NCBI GenBank assembly: GCA_948567375.1
Contig: OX419757.1
Span: 26,220,732-26,284,731, forward strand
Direction: 5' to 3'
Source: Lunularia cruciata
Taxonomy: Eukaryota; Streptophyta; Marchantiopsida; Lunulariales; Lunulariaceae
Length of the DNA: 64,000 bases
Below the pieces are notes generated by a model, which was given only the letters and a program-made list of their open reading frames with translations, was not told where the DNA came from and made no database searches. Below are positions 21,827-34,700 of this stretch, one piece after another. Position 1 is the first letter of the stretch, and every line of letters begins with the position of its first letter. The position numbers were made by a program, and so were the translations under genes.

Positions 21827-23569
21827 TTGCAAATATCACTTTTGTGGTAATTGGGTAAGTAAAGTTAATTCACGTAGAGATACTGGTCAGAAATTTCTAA
21901 ATACAAAGTCAAATATCATAAATATGATTCTTCTGAATTTCTCCTTTAGTCTCTCGGGTAGAAACCACACCCAAAAGAGAGAAACAAGCGCTGACATGCA
22001 ATCTTGTCACTCCTAACACTCCTAATCACAAATCCATCAAATCTTTCCAAACAATCTTGACTGTGATGATGAAATCTCTCTCAAAAATGGCTACTTCATT
22101 GTAAAACAACTTCACCTTAGAATTGTGTTCCACCCTTCCACTAGAGGCACAACTTCCTCGATTGAAATTGCTTCACATCAACACTACTCTACACTCACAA
22201 TTGCAAAATACTACCTACACTACAATTCCTCTCAGATCTATCAGTCATTGCTTTGATTGCACTTCACTCAAGATCAAACACACAGAATGAAGATCAAGGC
22301 TACAGAATCCAACATCCAACAAACACATTGACTTGCACTTCAAAATTCTCTCAACACTCACAAACGCAAACACAGAGTTGATACTCAAAATAAAGCTCAA
22401 GCAACGAGTACTACTTCATAGCACTTTGCTTTATCTATTCTCAAAATTATAAGCACTAAACAACAACATACTATGAAAGCACTCTTTAAATTGATAGAGC
22501 TCTTCAACAATTATTTAACTTCCTAAACTACTTCTTAACAACTTTACCAACCTATAGATCTGAAATGACAATGCGTCTCTTCATATCTACCCTTCAAAAT
22601 CTTGATTTTGTTACTACTCTGATCCAATGTCTACTTTTACTAAACCCAAGGTTCCTTCACAGACTTCTCTATATTTGGGTCTACCAAATACCACTAAATC
22701 CTTCTCTATTTCTACTACTTCTTCACTCTAATCTACAATTAAACTCATAGGTAATCTATCTACTTCTTTATTTTGCAACCCATTTTTCTCTAATTTCTCA
22801 AATAATTGACCCAAAGACACTTACTATCTGATCCTACACTTTGGGTTTATTCACTACTGCTACTTCTCCTTCAATTTCTATCATATTTTCAATCTAAACC
22901 AAAATTAAAGTCATAGGTATCCTAACTACATCTTCTTTCCTTATCCTAACTATTTCAGATGCTTCAGATATTTGACCCAAAGATTCCTACATCCAATGTC
23001 TGACTACCTTGGATTGGGTCACCTTTGTCATAAGGCAAAGTCTCTTGACCTGAAGTTGTGTAAACCCAAAGTCATATAAGTCCGAAGTCCTATAGACCCA
23101 AAATACTATGGACCCGAAGAACTTCAACCCAAAGTCACTCAACTACTTTGTACATCTACTACAAAAACTTATAATGTTTGTTACTTCTGCTGCAGACCTC
23201 CAAACTCAACAGTTTTGATACCAATAGAAAGCCCTAAAAGAGACGCTTCTAACGAGAAACAACACACATGATTTGGATATGTGGTCATTGAGATATGGCC
23301 CTAGCAATAATACTGACATGCAACTTTCATTCCGATATGAAGTACCCTCTTTTGGTGTCTGACCTCCTTATTCCTCTTCCTCTGACACAAAGTAAGCTTC
23401 TTTGGGTCTGATCCAATCCAATCCAAGTCCTTCTTCCTCTAACATGAAGTAAGCTTCTTCAGGTTTGACCCGAAGACTCAATTCTCCTACTTTTATCTCC
23501 ATTCAAATTCAAATTGACTATACATTTCTTCTTCAAAACACATCAAAACCAAAAATTGTGGGTATTACA
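21827..23569 (-). mobile_element. Family-T unit, copy D (internally deleted, 1.74 kb)
   Basis: Minus-strand unit with both termini (TGTTACAACTTT at 21827, GTGGGTATTACA ending at 23569) and a perfect 5-bp target duplication cttat at 21822-21826 and 23570-23574. It keeps the 3' ~660 bp with the downstream TATA-like box (about 22485) and a short C-terminal ORF part that looks duplicated (two stretches containing TTTGACCCAAAGA or TTGACCCAAAGA). The N-terminal half of the ORF is missing. Confidence 0.85.
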
Positions 23570-23574
23570 CTTAT

Positions 23575-24021
23575 TAACAAGTTTGGGACTTGAAAATCTA
23601 TGTGCTAAGAGATTGGGTCCCAAGAGAAGAAGTCTAGAGTTTTTGACCATTGGGGGACTTTGGAGAAAGCATTTGAGAATAAAAGACACTACTTGGAAAG
23701 AAGAGCATAGAGGCTACAATTTGGAGACTGAAATTAGACAATTTGAGTAGATTTTGAGAGGGATATCATCAATGGTGTCAAGGGGGGTAGAATTCATACC
23801 CAAGAGCACAAAGTATGCAATTGTAAGAAACTTTCTCAAAACATTTCATGATTTGTTAGTGGAATTAGAGAGAAGACAAAATTCCTATAGCTTTGAGCAA
23901 AAGAAATTCTAGTTTTAGATCAATCTCAAATCAGATCTAATTGATTGAATTTGAAGCTTTTGAGATGTAAGGTGTTGGATTTGAAGCTTTTGAGGTGTAA
24001 GGTGTGTCCCAACTCTCTTGC
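23575..24021 (-). other. Element C sequence 3' of integrase, unrecognised
   Basis: About 450 bp between copy D and the integrase fragment. It contains a near-duplicate of TTTGAAGCTTTTGAGATGTAA (20 of these bases repeat at about 23950-24000). No chromodomain was recognised here, although one would be expected. Confidence 0.35.
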
Positions 24022-26171
24022 TCATCCAAAGCCCCAAGGCATGTCCTCAATAGTGAAATTTTCCCTCTCTATTTGTCCATTGGTCTGTGTATGGTAAGCT
24101 GTAGACATAGCCAATTTGGTTTTGAAGAACCCAAAGAGTGTTCTCCAAAATAAACTAGTGAATTGAGTGCATTTATCTATGATGAGCACTCGAGACAAGC
24201 CATGATGGGAAAAGACTATGTCTGAGTACAATTGAGCTAGTTGCAAGGAAGTCATATCCTTGGTGGTAGGATATACATGAATCATTTTGTTAAGTCAGTC
24301 GACAAAGACTACAATGGATCAAACCTAGAGGTGGTCTTGGGCAATTCACAAACAAGATCCATGTTTACCTATTCTCAACATTGTGTAAGAGTGGAGAGAG
24401 GTTGGAGGAGTCTTGTGGGAGTTTGATTAGAAGCCTTATTTGTTGACAAAGTAGGTAGCTCCAAACATATTCCATCATATTGTTGCTCATCTTGGGCCAA
24501 TAGTAATGTTGTTTGATTGCATCCAAGGTCTTGTCCATTCCAACATGACTTGCAATGGCAAAATCATGACATTCTGCTAGGATGGTGGTCTTAGATCCGT
24601 ATCATTGGGGATCCACAACCTACCATCACAAAAAGTGAGTCCTTTGGTGCTGGTGATGCCTTTGGATGATTGAGCACCTATAATCTATGGATAAGTTTTT
24701 GTAGCAACAAGAATCTTGGGCCAAAATTCAAGGTTCATCTTGATTTCCACCACTAAATTGTTTGCCATTGGCATTTGGGTGAATGTATATGCAAGTTGCT
24801 TCTTGCCTTCCACATATCTGATTGTCATGTTGAATTGTTGTCTCCATTTTGCCCACCAAATCTGTCGATGAGAAAGATCCTTTTGTGTCTAGAGGTAGAC
24901 TAGAGCTTTGTGGTCCATCTCTACCACAAATGCCTTCTCACCTAAATAGTGCTTCCAATGCTTGGTTGTGAGGACAGTGGCCAGCTCTTCTTATTCGGTG
25001 GTGTGATAGTTGCATTCTACCAGTAGCAAGTTACAAGAGAAATATGCAATTGGGTGCCATCTATCCTACGATTCTTGTTGTATGATTGCTCTTATTGCTA
25101 CACGTGATGCATCTATAGCCATCTTGATTGGACATTTTGGGTCATACCATTTCAAGATTGGTGCATGTAATAATGGATTTTTCAACTCTTGAAAGCCAAT
25201 TCTTGTGCGGTTCCCCATATCCACCTCTTCTCCTTGCCTAATAGTGTTGTTTAAAAGTTATGCAATCTTGGAAAAGTCCTTGACAAATTAAAGATAAAAC
25301 CTCATCGATCCCAAGAAACTCTTGAGTTGAGTCTGATCTTCTAGAGCACTCTATTTTTGAATGACCTCTATTTTATCTATTAACACTTGGAAACCCTCGG
25401 CACTTACTCTATGCCCTAACTAGTTTGCTTCAGATTTGCCAAACTTGCATTTTGAGATTTAGGCATACAATTGATTTTGTTGCAAAATTTGGAGGACTTC
25501 ATGTAGATGTTGATTGTGCTTTGTCAACGTCCTATTATAGACTTAGATGTCATCAAGAAAAATGACAACAGATTCATCCAAGTACGGACAAAATATATCA
25601 TTCATCAAACTCATGAAAGTGTTTGGAGCATTGGTGAGGCCAAATGGCACCACCAAGTACTCAAAGTGACCATACCTTGTTTGAAAGGCCGTCTTGTGTA
25701 TATCTTTTTCCACAATATTGATTTGGTTGTAACCGCTCTACAAATCAAATTAGGTGAAATGCCTTGCCCCATTGAGTTGATCAAACAAGTCATCCATGCA
25801 AGGTAATGGATACTTGTTCTTCACCGTTTGTTGATTCAGTCAATGCACATGTCCATTAATTTATAGTCAATGCACATGTGCATTGTTTCATTCTTCTTCT
25901 TCACAAACAATACAAGAGCTTCATATGGTGATACGTTGGGTTGGATAAACCTCTTCTGCAACATATCCCCAATTTCAGCCTTACATTCCAACTCTTGAGG
26001 TGATAGTCAGTATGGGGCCTTACAAGGAAGTGTCTTCCCATGAAGTATCTCAATTATATGATCTATTCTCCTTTTTGGTGGTAAACCTATGGGTAACTCA
26101 TCTGGAAAGATATCTTGGAACTCATTGACCATATCTTTCAATTTCTCAAGAATTTATCTATTGTGTTGAGC
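24022..26171 (-). pseudogene. Integrase, RNase H and RT remnant of element C
   Basis: Minus-strand pol, C-terminus at left. Integrase at 24022-24285 keeps YHTQTNGQIEREN with the catalytic Glu and LIIDKCTQFTSLFW around the second Asp. RNase H at about 24750-25250 contains MAIDASRVAI and DHKALVYL. RT at about 25300-25900 contains [24 protein letters not shown] and VIFLDDI, the YxDD-equivalent. Sequence style is that of chromoviruses. Several stops and frameshifts occur. It is interrupted at 26172 by copy E. Confidence 0.82.
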
Positions 26172-29100
26172 TGTGACAACCCGGCAAATATCACTTTTGC
26201 GGTAATTGGGTAAGTAAAGTTCCCGTAGAGATACAATTTAGAATTGGTCAACTACAAAGTCAAACAGTTACATGTAGTTCTTCTTGATTGCTTCTTTAAT
26301 CTCTCAAGTAGAAACTACACCCAAAAGAGAGTAACAAGCTCACAATCTTGACAACTTGTCACGAATACACACCCATAATCACAACATGGCGAATTCTGTC
26401 CAAACAACTCTTGATTGAGATGATTCAGATTCTACCAAAGACGGCACTTCACTACGAAGAACAATTTTGCCTCAGAATTGTGTTCCACCCCTCCACTAAA
26501 GGCACAACTTCCTTGATCAAAATTGCTTCACATCAACTTCATGTTGCACTCACAAATCCAGAATACTACCAACACTACAATTCCTCAAACCTGTCAAGGC
26601 ATTGCTCCGATGCACTTCACTCAGGATCAAACACACAAAATGAAGATCAAGGTTAAAGAATCCAACATCCACAGACACCCTGACTTGCTCTTCGGAATTC
26701 TCCACACACTTACAAACACAAACACGGAATTGACAATCGGAATTAAGCTCAAGCGCAGGTACTAAAAACAACACTTCACTTTATCTATCTTTAGAAATAT
26801 GAATAATGAAAAACATAGTACTGCAAATGCTCCTCTTAAATACTGAAGCAAACGACAATTCTTCCTACCTATGCACCACTTCCTAACATCTCTTCCTACC
26901 TGCAGATCCAAATTGACAATCCATCTCTTCATATCTACCTTTTCATATCTCAAAATCGATACTTATCCCGATCCGATGTCTACCTCATCATCGGCTTCCA
27001 AACCCGATGATCTTCCTACTACTTCTCCTTCTTTGGGTATAGCTAATTCTACTAATTCCTTCACTAATTCTACTACTTCTACACTAGGAACTACAATTGC
27101 ACTAAAGAGTGACTTATCTAACTCTTTATCTTCTAACCCACTCTTCTCTAATGTGTCAATTAACAGATCCTATGACACCTAAATTCCTACTTTTGCAACA
27201 TCGGGTTTCCTCTCCGCCATCACACTATTCCAAATTTCTCTAACTCCAAATTGACTAAATCTAATCTAAGACTAACATTGTCTTCTACTTCTAACATCTT
27301 CCGGTCTACACGCTCTCTCAATCGAATCAGCAACATGTTCATGTCCACATCCTTGGCTTTTCTCTTCCGAGTTTCCTGCACAAGCAACTTCAACTCATGT
27401 AGGCGGGCTTCTTCCAATCTCCCTTCAGCCTTTGTGCTTAAGATTGCTCTAAACTTCCCCGCAACTTCTCCCACTGATTTTGACGCATATCCTCAAGAGC
27501 GCTCTACCTTCAATTCTTCACGATACAACTTCAGCTCGTCTTCATACTCCGTAGTGATCATCTTCTTCTCCTCCGCATACTGTGTACTCTGTAACTTAGC
27601 ACTTTGGACTAGCTCTTGTAATCGTTCCTCTTCTTCTTGCCTGGCTGCAAACTCCCTCTGCCATGCTTGATCCTTCCCTGTTGCACTCTTCTTCAAGCTG
27701 TCCAACTCTTGCTCCATTACGATTGTCATCACCTTCAAATTGAACATTCTTGATGTGCACATCACTCAATTCCTCCTTCATTTTGCTCAGCCACATTGCC
27801 TGCCCCTTTAATTCTCCGGCTTGCCTCTGCAGTTCCATTTTTTAACCTCCCAGCTTTCTTGTAACATTTTGAAAGTCTTCTTCTTCAAGACTTCCTCCCT
27901 CCGAAGTTCTTCCATTTCTTCATTTCTTTGGACTTGTTGCTCTTGCAACCCCTTCACTTTACTCAGAAAATGCATCACCACCTGCAACTCATTCATCCCG
28001 TTCCTAAGATCTTGGAATTTCTGTCCGATGCTCCTTCAATAGCTCCAGCACCGGGGTGACCACTTTTGTCAGATAGGATATCCCACCAAAGCTTTCTTCA
28101 TCTTTGTCACCGTCTTTGTCTTGAGTCTTCACCTCCTTCATTGGCTCCTTCATCCAAAGTTGCGATCATTGTATCTTCAAAGACCCCGTATCTATACTTT
28201 CTTCTTCTTTACCTATTGAACTCAGCCCCGCTAGAAACTCCTCCTTCTCCTCTGGTCTTGGCTTATTCACCACCATAGCTACGCAATGCCTTGTTGTTCC
28301 AGGTTCGCTGTCCACCATCGCCTGACAAGCTTCACTGACCGCCACCAATTGCTGAACTTCAAGTTCCTCCCTGCTATCACTTCCGGACTCCTTGCTTTTT
28401 AAGGTGAGCTCCTCTTCTTCGGATTCCTCCTCTTGTGACTCGGTTTCTTCTTCAGACTCTGATTACGATGATGCTTCTCTCACCATCTTCGTATTCTGCA
28501 TAACCAGTCTTTGAGTCTTCCTTTGAGCGGAAGGTGATTTTCCTTCTTTGGGTTTACCATGTTTCTTTGTCTTTGAGCTGGTGACTTCTTCGACCTTCCA
28601 CTGTCCGGTCTTCAAGAAATGATCATCGTTGGCTCGTAGGTGTATCATATACTATTGCTCTTCTTTGTCCACTTCTCGTCTTAAGTCAGGGTGGAAATGA
28701 GACACCATGCGATGATGCTCCTCTATTGTAGCCATGCAATGACGCTCCTCTATTCAACCCAAAGTAGAAGTGTGCTTCAAATGGTGCAAAATAATGTGGC
28801 AGAGAACCTATTCGCCAATTGATCACCATCTGCCTCGTTCGATGGTGAAAACACTTTGCCCAATTTACCAGAATCTCTGCAAACATTTGGTGGATGAAGA
28901 CTGCTTGTTGCATGTTCATATACGTTGTTCGTTCTGGCTTGAACATGACCATCATTGCCTCCACGATACTTCTCCTAATCGGGTCCCGATAGGACTCCAC
29001 CTTGTAGCCATTCATAGTTCTTGGAGCAAAGAACAAGTTGCGAATTTCTGCCGTTTCTTCTGCAGCATCACACTTCCGATAGAAGGTAATCCCCGTCGGC

Positions 29101-29927
29101 TCTCTTGCTTCCTTCCCCAATACTAACCTCCAATCCGACTCAGTCCATCAAGCCAGATTTCCTCTCTTCCCTTCAACCTCAGGACCCTCCTCACAATTAC
29201 TGGCAGCTATTTCTGCCATCACTCTTGAGAAACTGAAATTCCAGCTCCACGCTAAGAAGGTAATACAAAGTCTAGTCAAGACTTCAATTCTGGCTACTAC
29301 ATCTAACCTAAAAATTGCAAAACTTTGCACCGCCAGCATATTGGCCACCTTCTTTGCCATAATTTGCTCTCGTGTTCTACGACGCTGAAAGATGATGCCC
29401 TCTTCTAGACGAGACACTCTAACCCCTTCGGGATTTTGGAAAATTTCACTCTCAATTGGCTTCCGGACACGCATTATTGCAGGATGACTACTCAAAGGAA
29501 TTGGGAATTTACTTGGCATATTCAACTTGTCCCCGCGCAATTGCAATCTTATATTACCCCAAATTGCAGTCATTCTTTAGTCAATTTCAAATTCGACCTC
29601 CTCTCTTCTATGTGTTGATGTCTGGTCACTGTCAAGACATGCTTCTTCTGCGTCCGCCGTTTCTTGAAGTGTACTTTCTTGCCACGTACCAAGGTTGTTA
29701 AATGGTCTTCGTATCTCTTGCGCCTTTCGACCCAAAGACGGTGCTCTTCGGACTTTTTCTGTCATACCCTTCTTTTGAGTACCTCCATCATCAAATCCAA
29801 TGTCATCTTCTTCAGATGTCCTCCAAAGTTACTTCCGTCCATTCTTTGTCCGCAATTCGGCTTCCAATGCTTACTTCTTCTCTTAAACACTTATAAATAG
29901 AGAAAAACAAAAAATGTGGGTACCACA
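26172..29927 (-). mobile_element. Family-T unit, copy E (full length, 3756 bp)
   Basis: Full-length minus-strand unit. The 3' terminus TGTGACAACCCGG starts at 26172 and the 5' terminus TGTGGTACCCACA (complement) ends at 29927. The perfect 5-bp target duplication tgagc lies at 26167-26171 and 29928-29932. No direct repeats exist at the two ends. The downstream TATA-like box (TATTTAA) is at 26836-26842, 670 bp from the 3' end. It inserted into the pol region of element C. Confidence 0.9.
27220..29573 (-). pseudogene. Family-T ORF (copy E), broken
   Basis: Minus strand, N-terminus at 29573. The 141-residue fragment 29148-29573 carries RLDVVARIEVLTRL and FLAWSWN. A stop (TGA where copy A has CGA) separates it from 28686-29120, which has WRLVLGKEA, SYRDPIRRSIVEAMM, KPERTTY and NWAKCFHHRTRQMV. 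A 28-bp-scale local duplication lies near 28715-28755 (GCTCCTCTATT twice). The acidic and coiled-coil part follows at 28463-28648 and 27220-27996 in several frames. Function unknown; the layout is the same as in copy G. Confidence 0.72.
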
Positions 29928-31620
29928 TGAGCACTCTGGACTTCTCTTATTAAACCCATGAAACATCTATCTATCTTACCAATAGATGTGGTATTTATGA
30001 CATACAAAGGCAGCTCCTACCTTTGTGATCTCCCTTAATCCCAAAGATCTTCCATTGACTAGTTTTCACTACTTTCTTTCTCCAATCCATCATGTGGTTG
30101 TAGTGCTCTATGTAAGATATACATAAGATTGCATCATAATGAGCTAGTTGTATCACTCGCCACTTGATTGCTTCTTGATACCCTCTTATAAAGAGTATTA
30201 CCTTTCTATGTAATGACTCAATCCTCTCTATTTGACCATTAGGTAACTCTAATTTGTCCTTCTTGTCCTTCTCTAGTTTCATCTCCAACCTTATTGCAAG
30301 AGAGAGAGAGACAAGAAATCCTTTGTTGCCCTAGGGTCTATCAACACTCTCACTAGATTGCCTTCTAGCACTCCATTTACAACAATTAATTGTGCATTTA
30401 TCTCCCTCCTTCTTTGCACACTCGTCCTCTTCTTCCCCCACTTTTAGTCTTCTTCACCAAGCCAATAAGACCATGAGGTACATTTATTGGTGATCTTCAT
30501 TTTTTGATGCGGTTCCCATATCTTCCTCTTTAGTTCATCTCTCCATGTGGTTCAGAGGGTGCTTGTATGGAGGCCAGGGGCCTCTAAGATGATGAGCACA
30601 ACAATTGATTGCTATGTGCCCAATTCTACCACAATTGTAATATCGTTGTTGTTTTTCTCAAGCCTCTTCTCCCCATGGGACTCCTTCTCTCCTTTCTTCA
30701 ACCCATCCACATTCTCCTTGGAGAGGTCTTGCTCCTTTGTCTCAGAACCAAATGTTGCCTAATTCCCTAGGTACTGGTCTACCAAAAGGGTGTATCTCGG
30801 CCTGATAGTTTTTCATTGGTGTTATTACTTCATCTCCTCCAAGTGCCTTGCTATTCTTTGGGTGCAAGCAATGGCTTCAAAAACAATATGAGGATTTTGT
30901 ACCATTGCCTCTTGGAAAATCCGCTCTTTTAATCTTCTCTTGAAATTGTCATGAGCTTTGGCTGGACTCATATCGGTTATCGCAACATGAAGATCCAAAA
31001 ATACCTCCAAATACTCTTGTATGCTATTCTTCTACTTCAACTCCGAGAGTCTCCTAGAGTTTGGGCCATTTGCATGGAATCTACAGATCAGAAATTCTTG
31101 AGCAGCCCTTTTGGCATGGCTATCCAAGTGAACTCTCTTCCTTCTACCAACAATGATCATTCCCAAGCATCATACCATGTGAGGATCTAATTGGTCAAGT
31201 ACCCACAAGCAAACACACCCGCAAAATGATCAATGATCTCCATTGTAAACAATTGAAGGTATGATTCATTCTTGAAATCCAATTTTCCACTACTCCCATG
31301 GAGCATTGTCCCTTGTAAGGCTCAATGTTGCATGTCTTCTTCATTTGTAGTAACAATGTGGCTTGGTTGTTGATTGGAATAGGTGTCATTGGCATGCATA
31401 ACTCCCCAAGTACTTCAATTGATGGTGATGGTTGTTGAGACGGCACCTTTCTTGCATTACTTGATCCTTCTTGACAACACGTACTTGATTTTTCAATTCC
31501 TCTATGGTCATCTTGGTTTCTCAAAACTCATTCAACATCCCTTGCATTCCTTGCATCAACTCATGCAATTGTAGATCCATGATTCATACACACGATCAAT
31601 GTTCACTTGCTACTTCCTAC
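29928..31620 (-). pseudogene. Gag-protease remnant of element C
   Basis: Minus strand. The protease end at 29995-30288 includes LAHYDAILCISYIEHYN and MDWRKKVV, the pattern after the flap in Ty3 proteases. A zinc-knuckle-like NCGRIGHIAINC lies near 30600-30650, with the first Cys replaced by Tyr. Gag fragments follow at 30825-31010 (FKRRLKERIFQEAM) and 31195-31524 (VENWISRMNHTFNC). Stops and shifts make it nonfunctional. Confidence 0.72.
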
Positions 31621-31703
31621 TTCAATAGAGGGTTAGAATGATCACTCGAGAGGATGCACAAACTATGGAGACTACCATTGGAACCTCAAAGGCCATCACT
31701 TAT

Positions 31704-34700
31704 TGTGGTACCCACACTTTTATTTTTGAAATGGAGAAGAAGAAGTGTATAGAGAAGTCGGATTGCGCCTGTATGGCCAAAGAAGGCAAAGAAAAGAGTC
31801 TTTGGGATGAAACTCGATGTAACGTGGCTTTGGGTCATAAGGCAAAGTACTTGGCCTTGCCTTGTTAGCATACAACCCAAAGTAAGAAGTCTTTGTATCA
31901 GGGGGTGCTCAACCCAAGGCGAGGATAGTGTAACAACTTTCCTTCAGGGTGAGAAATTCAAGAAGGGACCGTTCAAAACCTGTGGTCATATGCGTGAAGG
32001 ACACTTGACAATAATAGGAGTATGCAAGAGGTGTGATTTCTTGGTAGAAACTCGAATTAAAGAGCGATGAAGAAGGCATGACTCTATAAAAATTGGGCTA
32101 ATGACGAAGCAATGTCAAGCAATTTTCCTTTGCCGTAGAGGATTTGTCCTACAAGAGATCGTGGGAAGGGAAGTAGAGTCAAAGACGCGCTGGTGTGTAG
32201 AGGAGAATTCAAGAGAGCTAATCCAAGAGACAATGAGGAAGAAAGAAAGATGAGAGGAGTAAAGAAGAACTCCAAATTTTTAGTGAGAAATCATGCAATT
32301 TGGAAGTTAGATGTGATTGCAAGAATCAAAGTCTTGAGCAAACTTCGGATCACATTCTTGGCGTGGAATTGGAATGTGAGCTTTCCAGGATTCATGACCG
32401 AGATAATCAAGAGTAAATGTCTTGATGGCCCCGAGGAAGAGGGGACAAGAGGAAATCCGGCTTGTTGGACAGAGTTGGATTGGAGATTAGTACTCAAAAG
32501 AGAGGCAAGCACGGAGCAGGGTGCCACGTTCTTGGGGAAGGGAGAGGTAGCCAAAGAAACCCAAGAAGTGAAGGATGCATTCTCTTTGAAGCGTATAAAG
32601 AATGGGTACAAAGTAGAGAGTTACAAGGATCTTATCAAGCAAGGGATTGTGAGTGCTCTCATGGCAATATTGAAGCCGGAGAGAACAACTTATGTGATGA
32701 AGCACCAAGCGGTGTTCTTCCATAAGATGTTTGCAGGAGAGCCAATTAACTGGGCGAGGTGCTTCCATGGGCAAACAAGACAGATGGTGTGGAACTTGCG
32801 GGATAAATCACCTTTGCATTACATTGTGCCATTTGCAGCACATTTCTTTCTGGGGCTGAATCTGCTCAATGCGGCGGAGTGCAACAGAATGGTGTCTCAT
32901 TTTCATCCCATCTTAAGGAAGGAGGTCAACACGGAGGAGCAGCAGTACATTCTTTAGATTAGAAGCAGCGTGAGTACTATGCGCAGACAGGGAAGAGTGT
33001 GCAAGTGGACGTGAGTACTCTGAAGTTGAAGAAGAGGAGTCGACAAGGAGAAGGAGGAGACGTTGAGAGAAAAAGACCTCAGAAGACCCAAGGAAAGGTA
33101 TGGTATTAATTGCGTCGTTGAAAGTGGAAGGCAAAGCCGAGTGCAAGTCCAAAGACTCGGAATGCAAGGAAGAACCCGAGCTCACACTACAGAGTGGAGA
33201 CACAAGTAGTGACAATGACAAAGGCGGAGAGATTTACGTTGGTACCCGCAGCAGAAGAAGAAGTCAAGATGGAGCTCGAGGAGGAAGGTAACGTGAAGTT
33301 AGAAGACGAAGTGCCAGAGCAGGAGAAGAGAAAAGTTACCATTCAAAGAGGAGTTTGGTCTAGGCAAAAAGTGAAGTGTGAAGCGGGTCTAAGCAAGGTA
33401 AGGGAAGAGGAGAATGCTAGTTAGGGAGTGAAGCATCTATTTTGATATGACGACTACAACAAAGAAGGCGAGTATTGAGAGAAGAAGAGGTGAAGAAGGA
33501 GATCACTCTGCAAGTTGAAGAAGCCGCGAGTGACAGAGTGGAGTACCTACGCAAAGTTGTGTGTCCTTTGTTGTTGAAATTGGAACACAAGAAGAAAGAG
33601 ATGCAATCAAAGTGTCCGGAGGTGAAGATTGTGTTGCAAGTGTTAGCAAGATTGGAATAAGAGAACTCGGAATCAAAGAGGAGTATAATCCGAGGAGAGG
33701 AGGAACGGGAAGTTCTACGAGTAGAGGCAGTAGTACAGAATCAAGTGATAAAGAACTTGAGGAGAGAAGCAAGGAATCAAGAGGAATTTGTGAAGCAAAG
33801 TGACATAGCAAGGGAGAGACAAGTAGTTGAGAATGAGATCTTGAAGCAGCAGTTTGCTGATTTGAGAGTAGAGATTATCCATGCTATGGAAAGAATAGTC
33901 AAGAAGGAACAAGAGCTCAATAGGGTGATGGAGAGTGTAGAAGAGAAGAAGCAACTGTGGCAACAAGAGTTGACAATGAGATATAGAGAAGAAGAGAGGT
34001 TGCGAGAGTTACTTCGTAATCAGGAGGAGAAGATTGTACAGAAGGAGAAGGAGAAGGAAGTTGTGAAAGCCGAGTTTGAGGCAAAATTGGCAATGTATCG
34101 AGAAGATTGGCTTGCAGATCAGGAACAAGAGAGGAAAATGAGACTGGAGCCCTTGAAGGAGATTGTAATTAGGATGAATGTGATGCTGAGTACAAAGGCC
34201 AATGTGCGTATCAAAGAAATGAGGCTGCACGAGTTGAAGTTGTTGGTGCAGGAGACAAGGAGGAGACATGCAAAGGACACCAATTTGAATGCGTTGTTGA
34301 TTAGTCTCAGAACTCGTGTAGATAGGAAGATATTGGAGGTATAGGCAATATCACAATTAGATTAGACTTAGTGAAATTAGAGATAGATAAACTTTGGAAA
34401 GATGTTAGAGCAAAACCCGAAGTAGATGAAGTAGGAGTGCAGATGTCTTTGGAGTTACCATTGGAGATATTAGAGAAGAGTGGGTCGGGAGATAAGGAGT
34501 TAGATAGATTACCCACTAGTGAAATTTTAGATCAAGAAAGAGAATTGTTAGATTTAGTAGAAGATGTAGGAGTTATGAAACCCAAGGAAAGAGTAATAGG
34601 AAGTAAAGTTACTTCAGGTTTGGGTTTGAAAGCCGAGGAAGAAGTAGACATCGGATTGGATTAGTTACAATTTTTGAGATTTGAAGAGGCAGATATGAAG

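Noticed and set aside
32291..32774. Reading frames on the opposite strand of the family-T ORF
   Set aside because: They mirror the real frame; the plus-strand frame in copy F matches the protein conserved in copies E, G and K.
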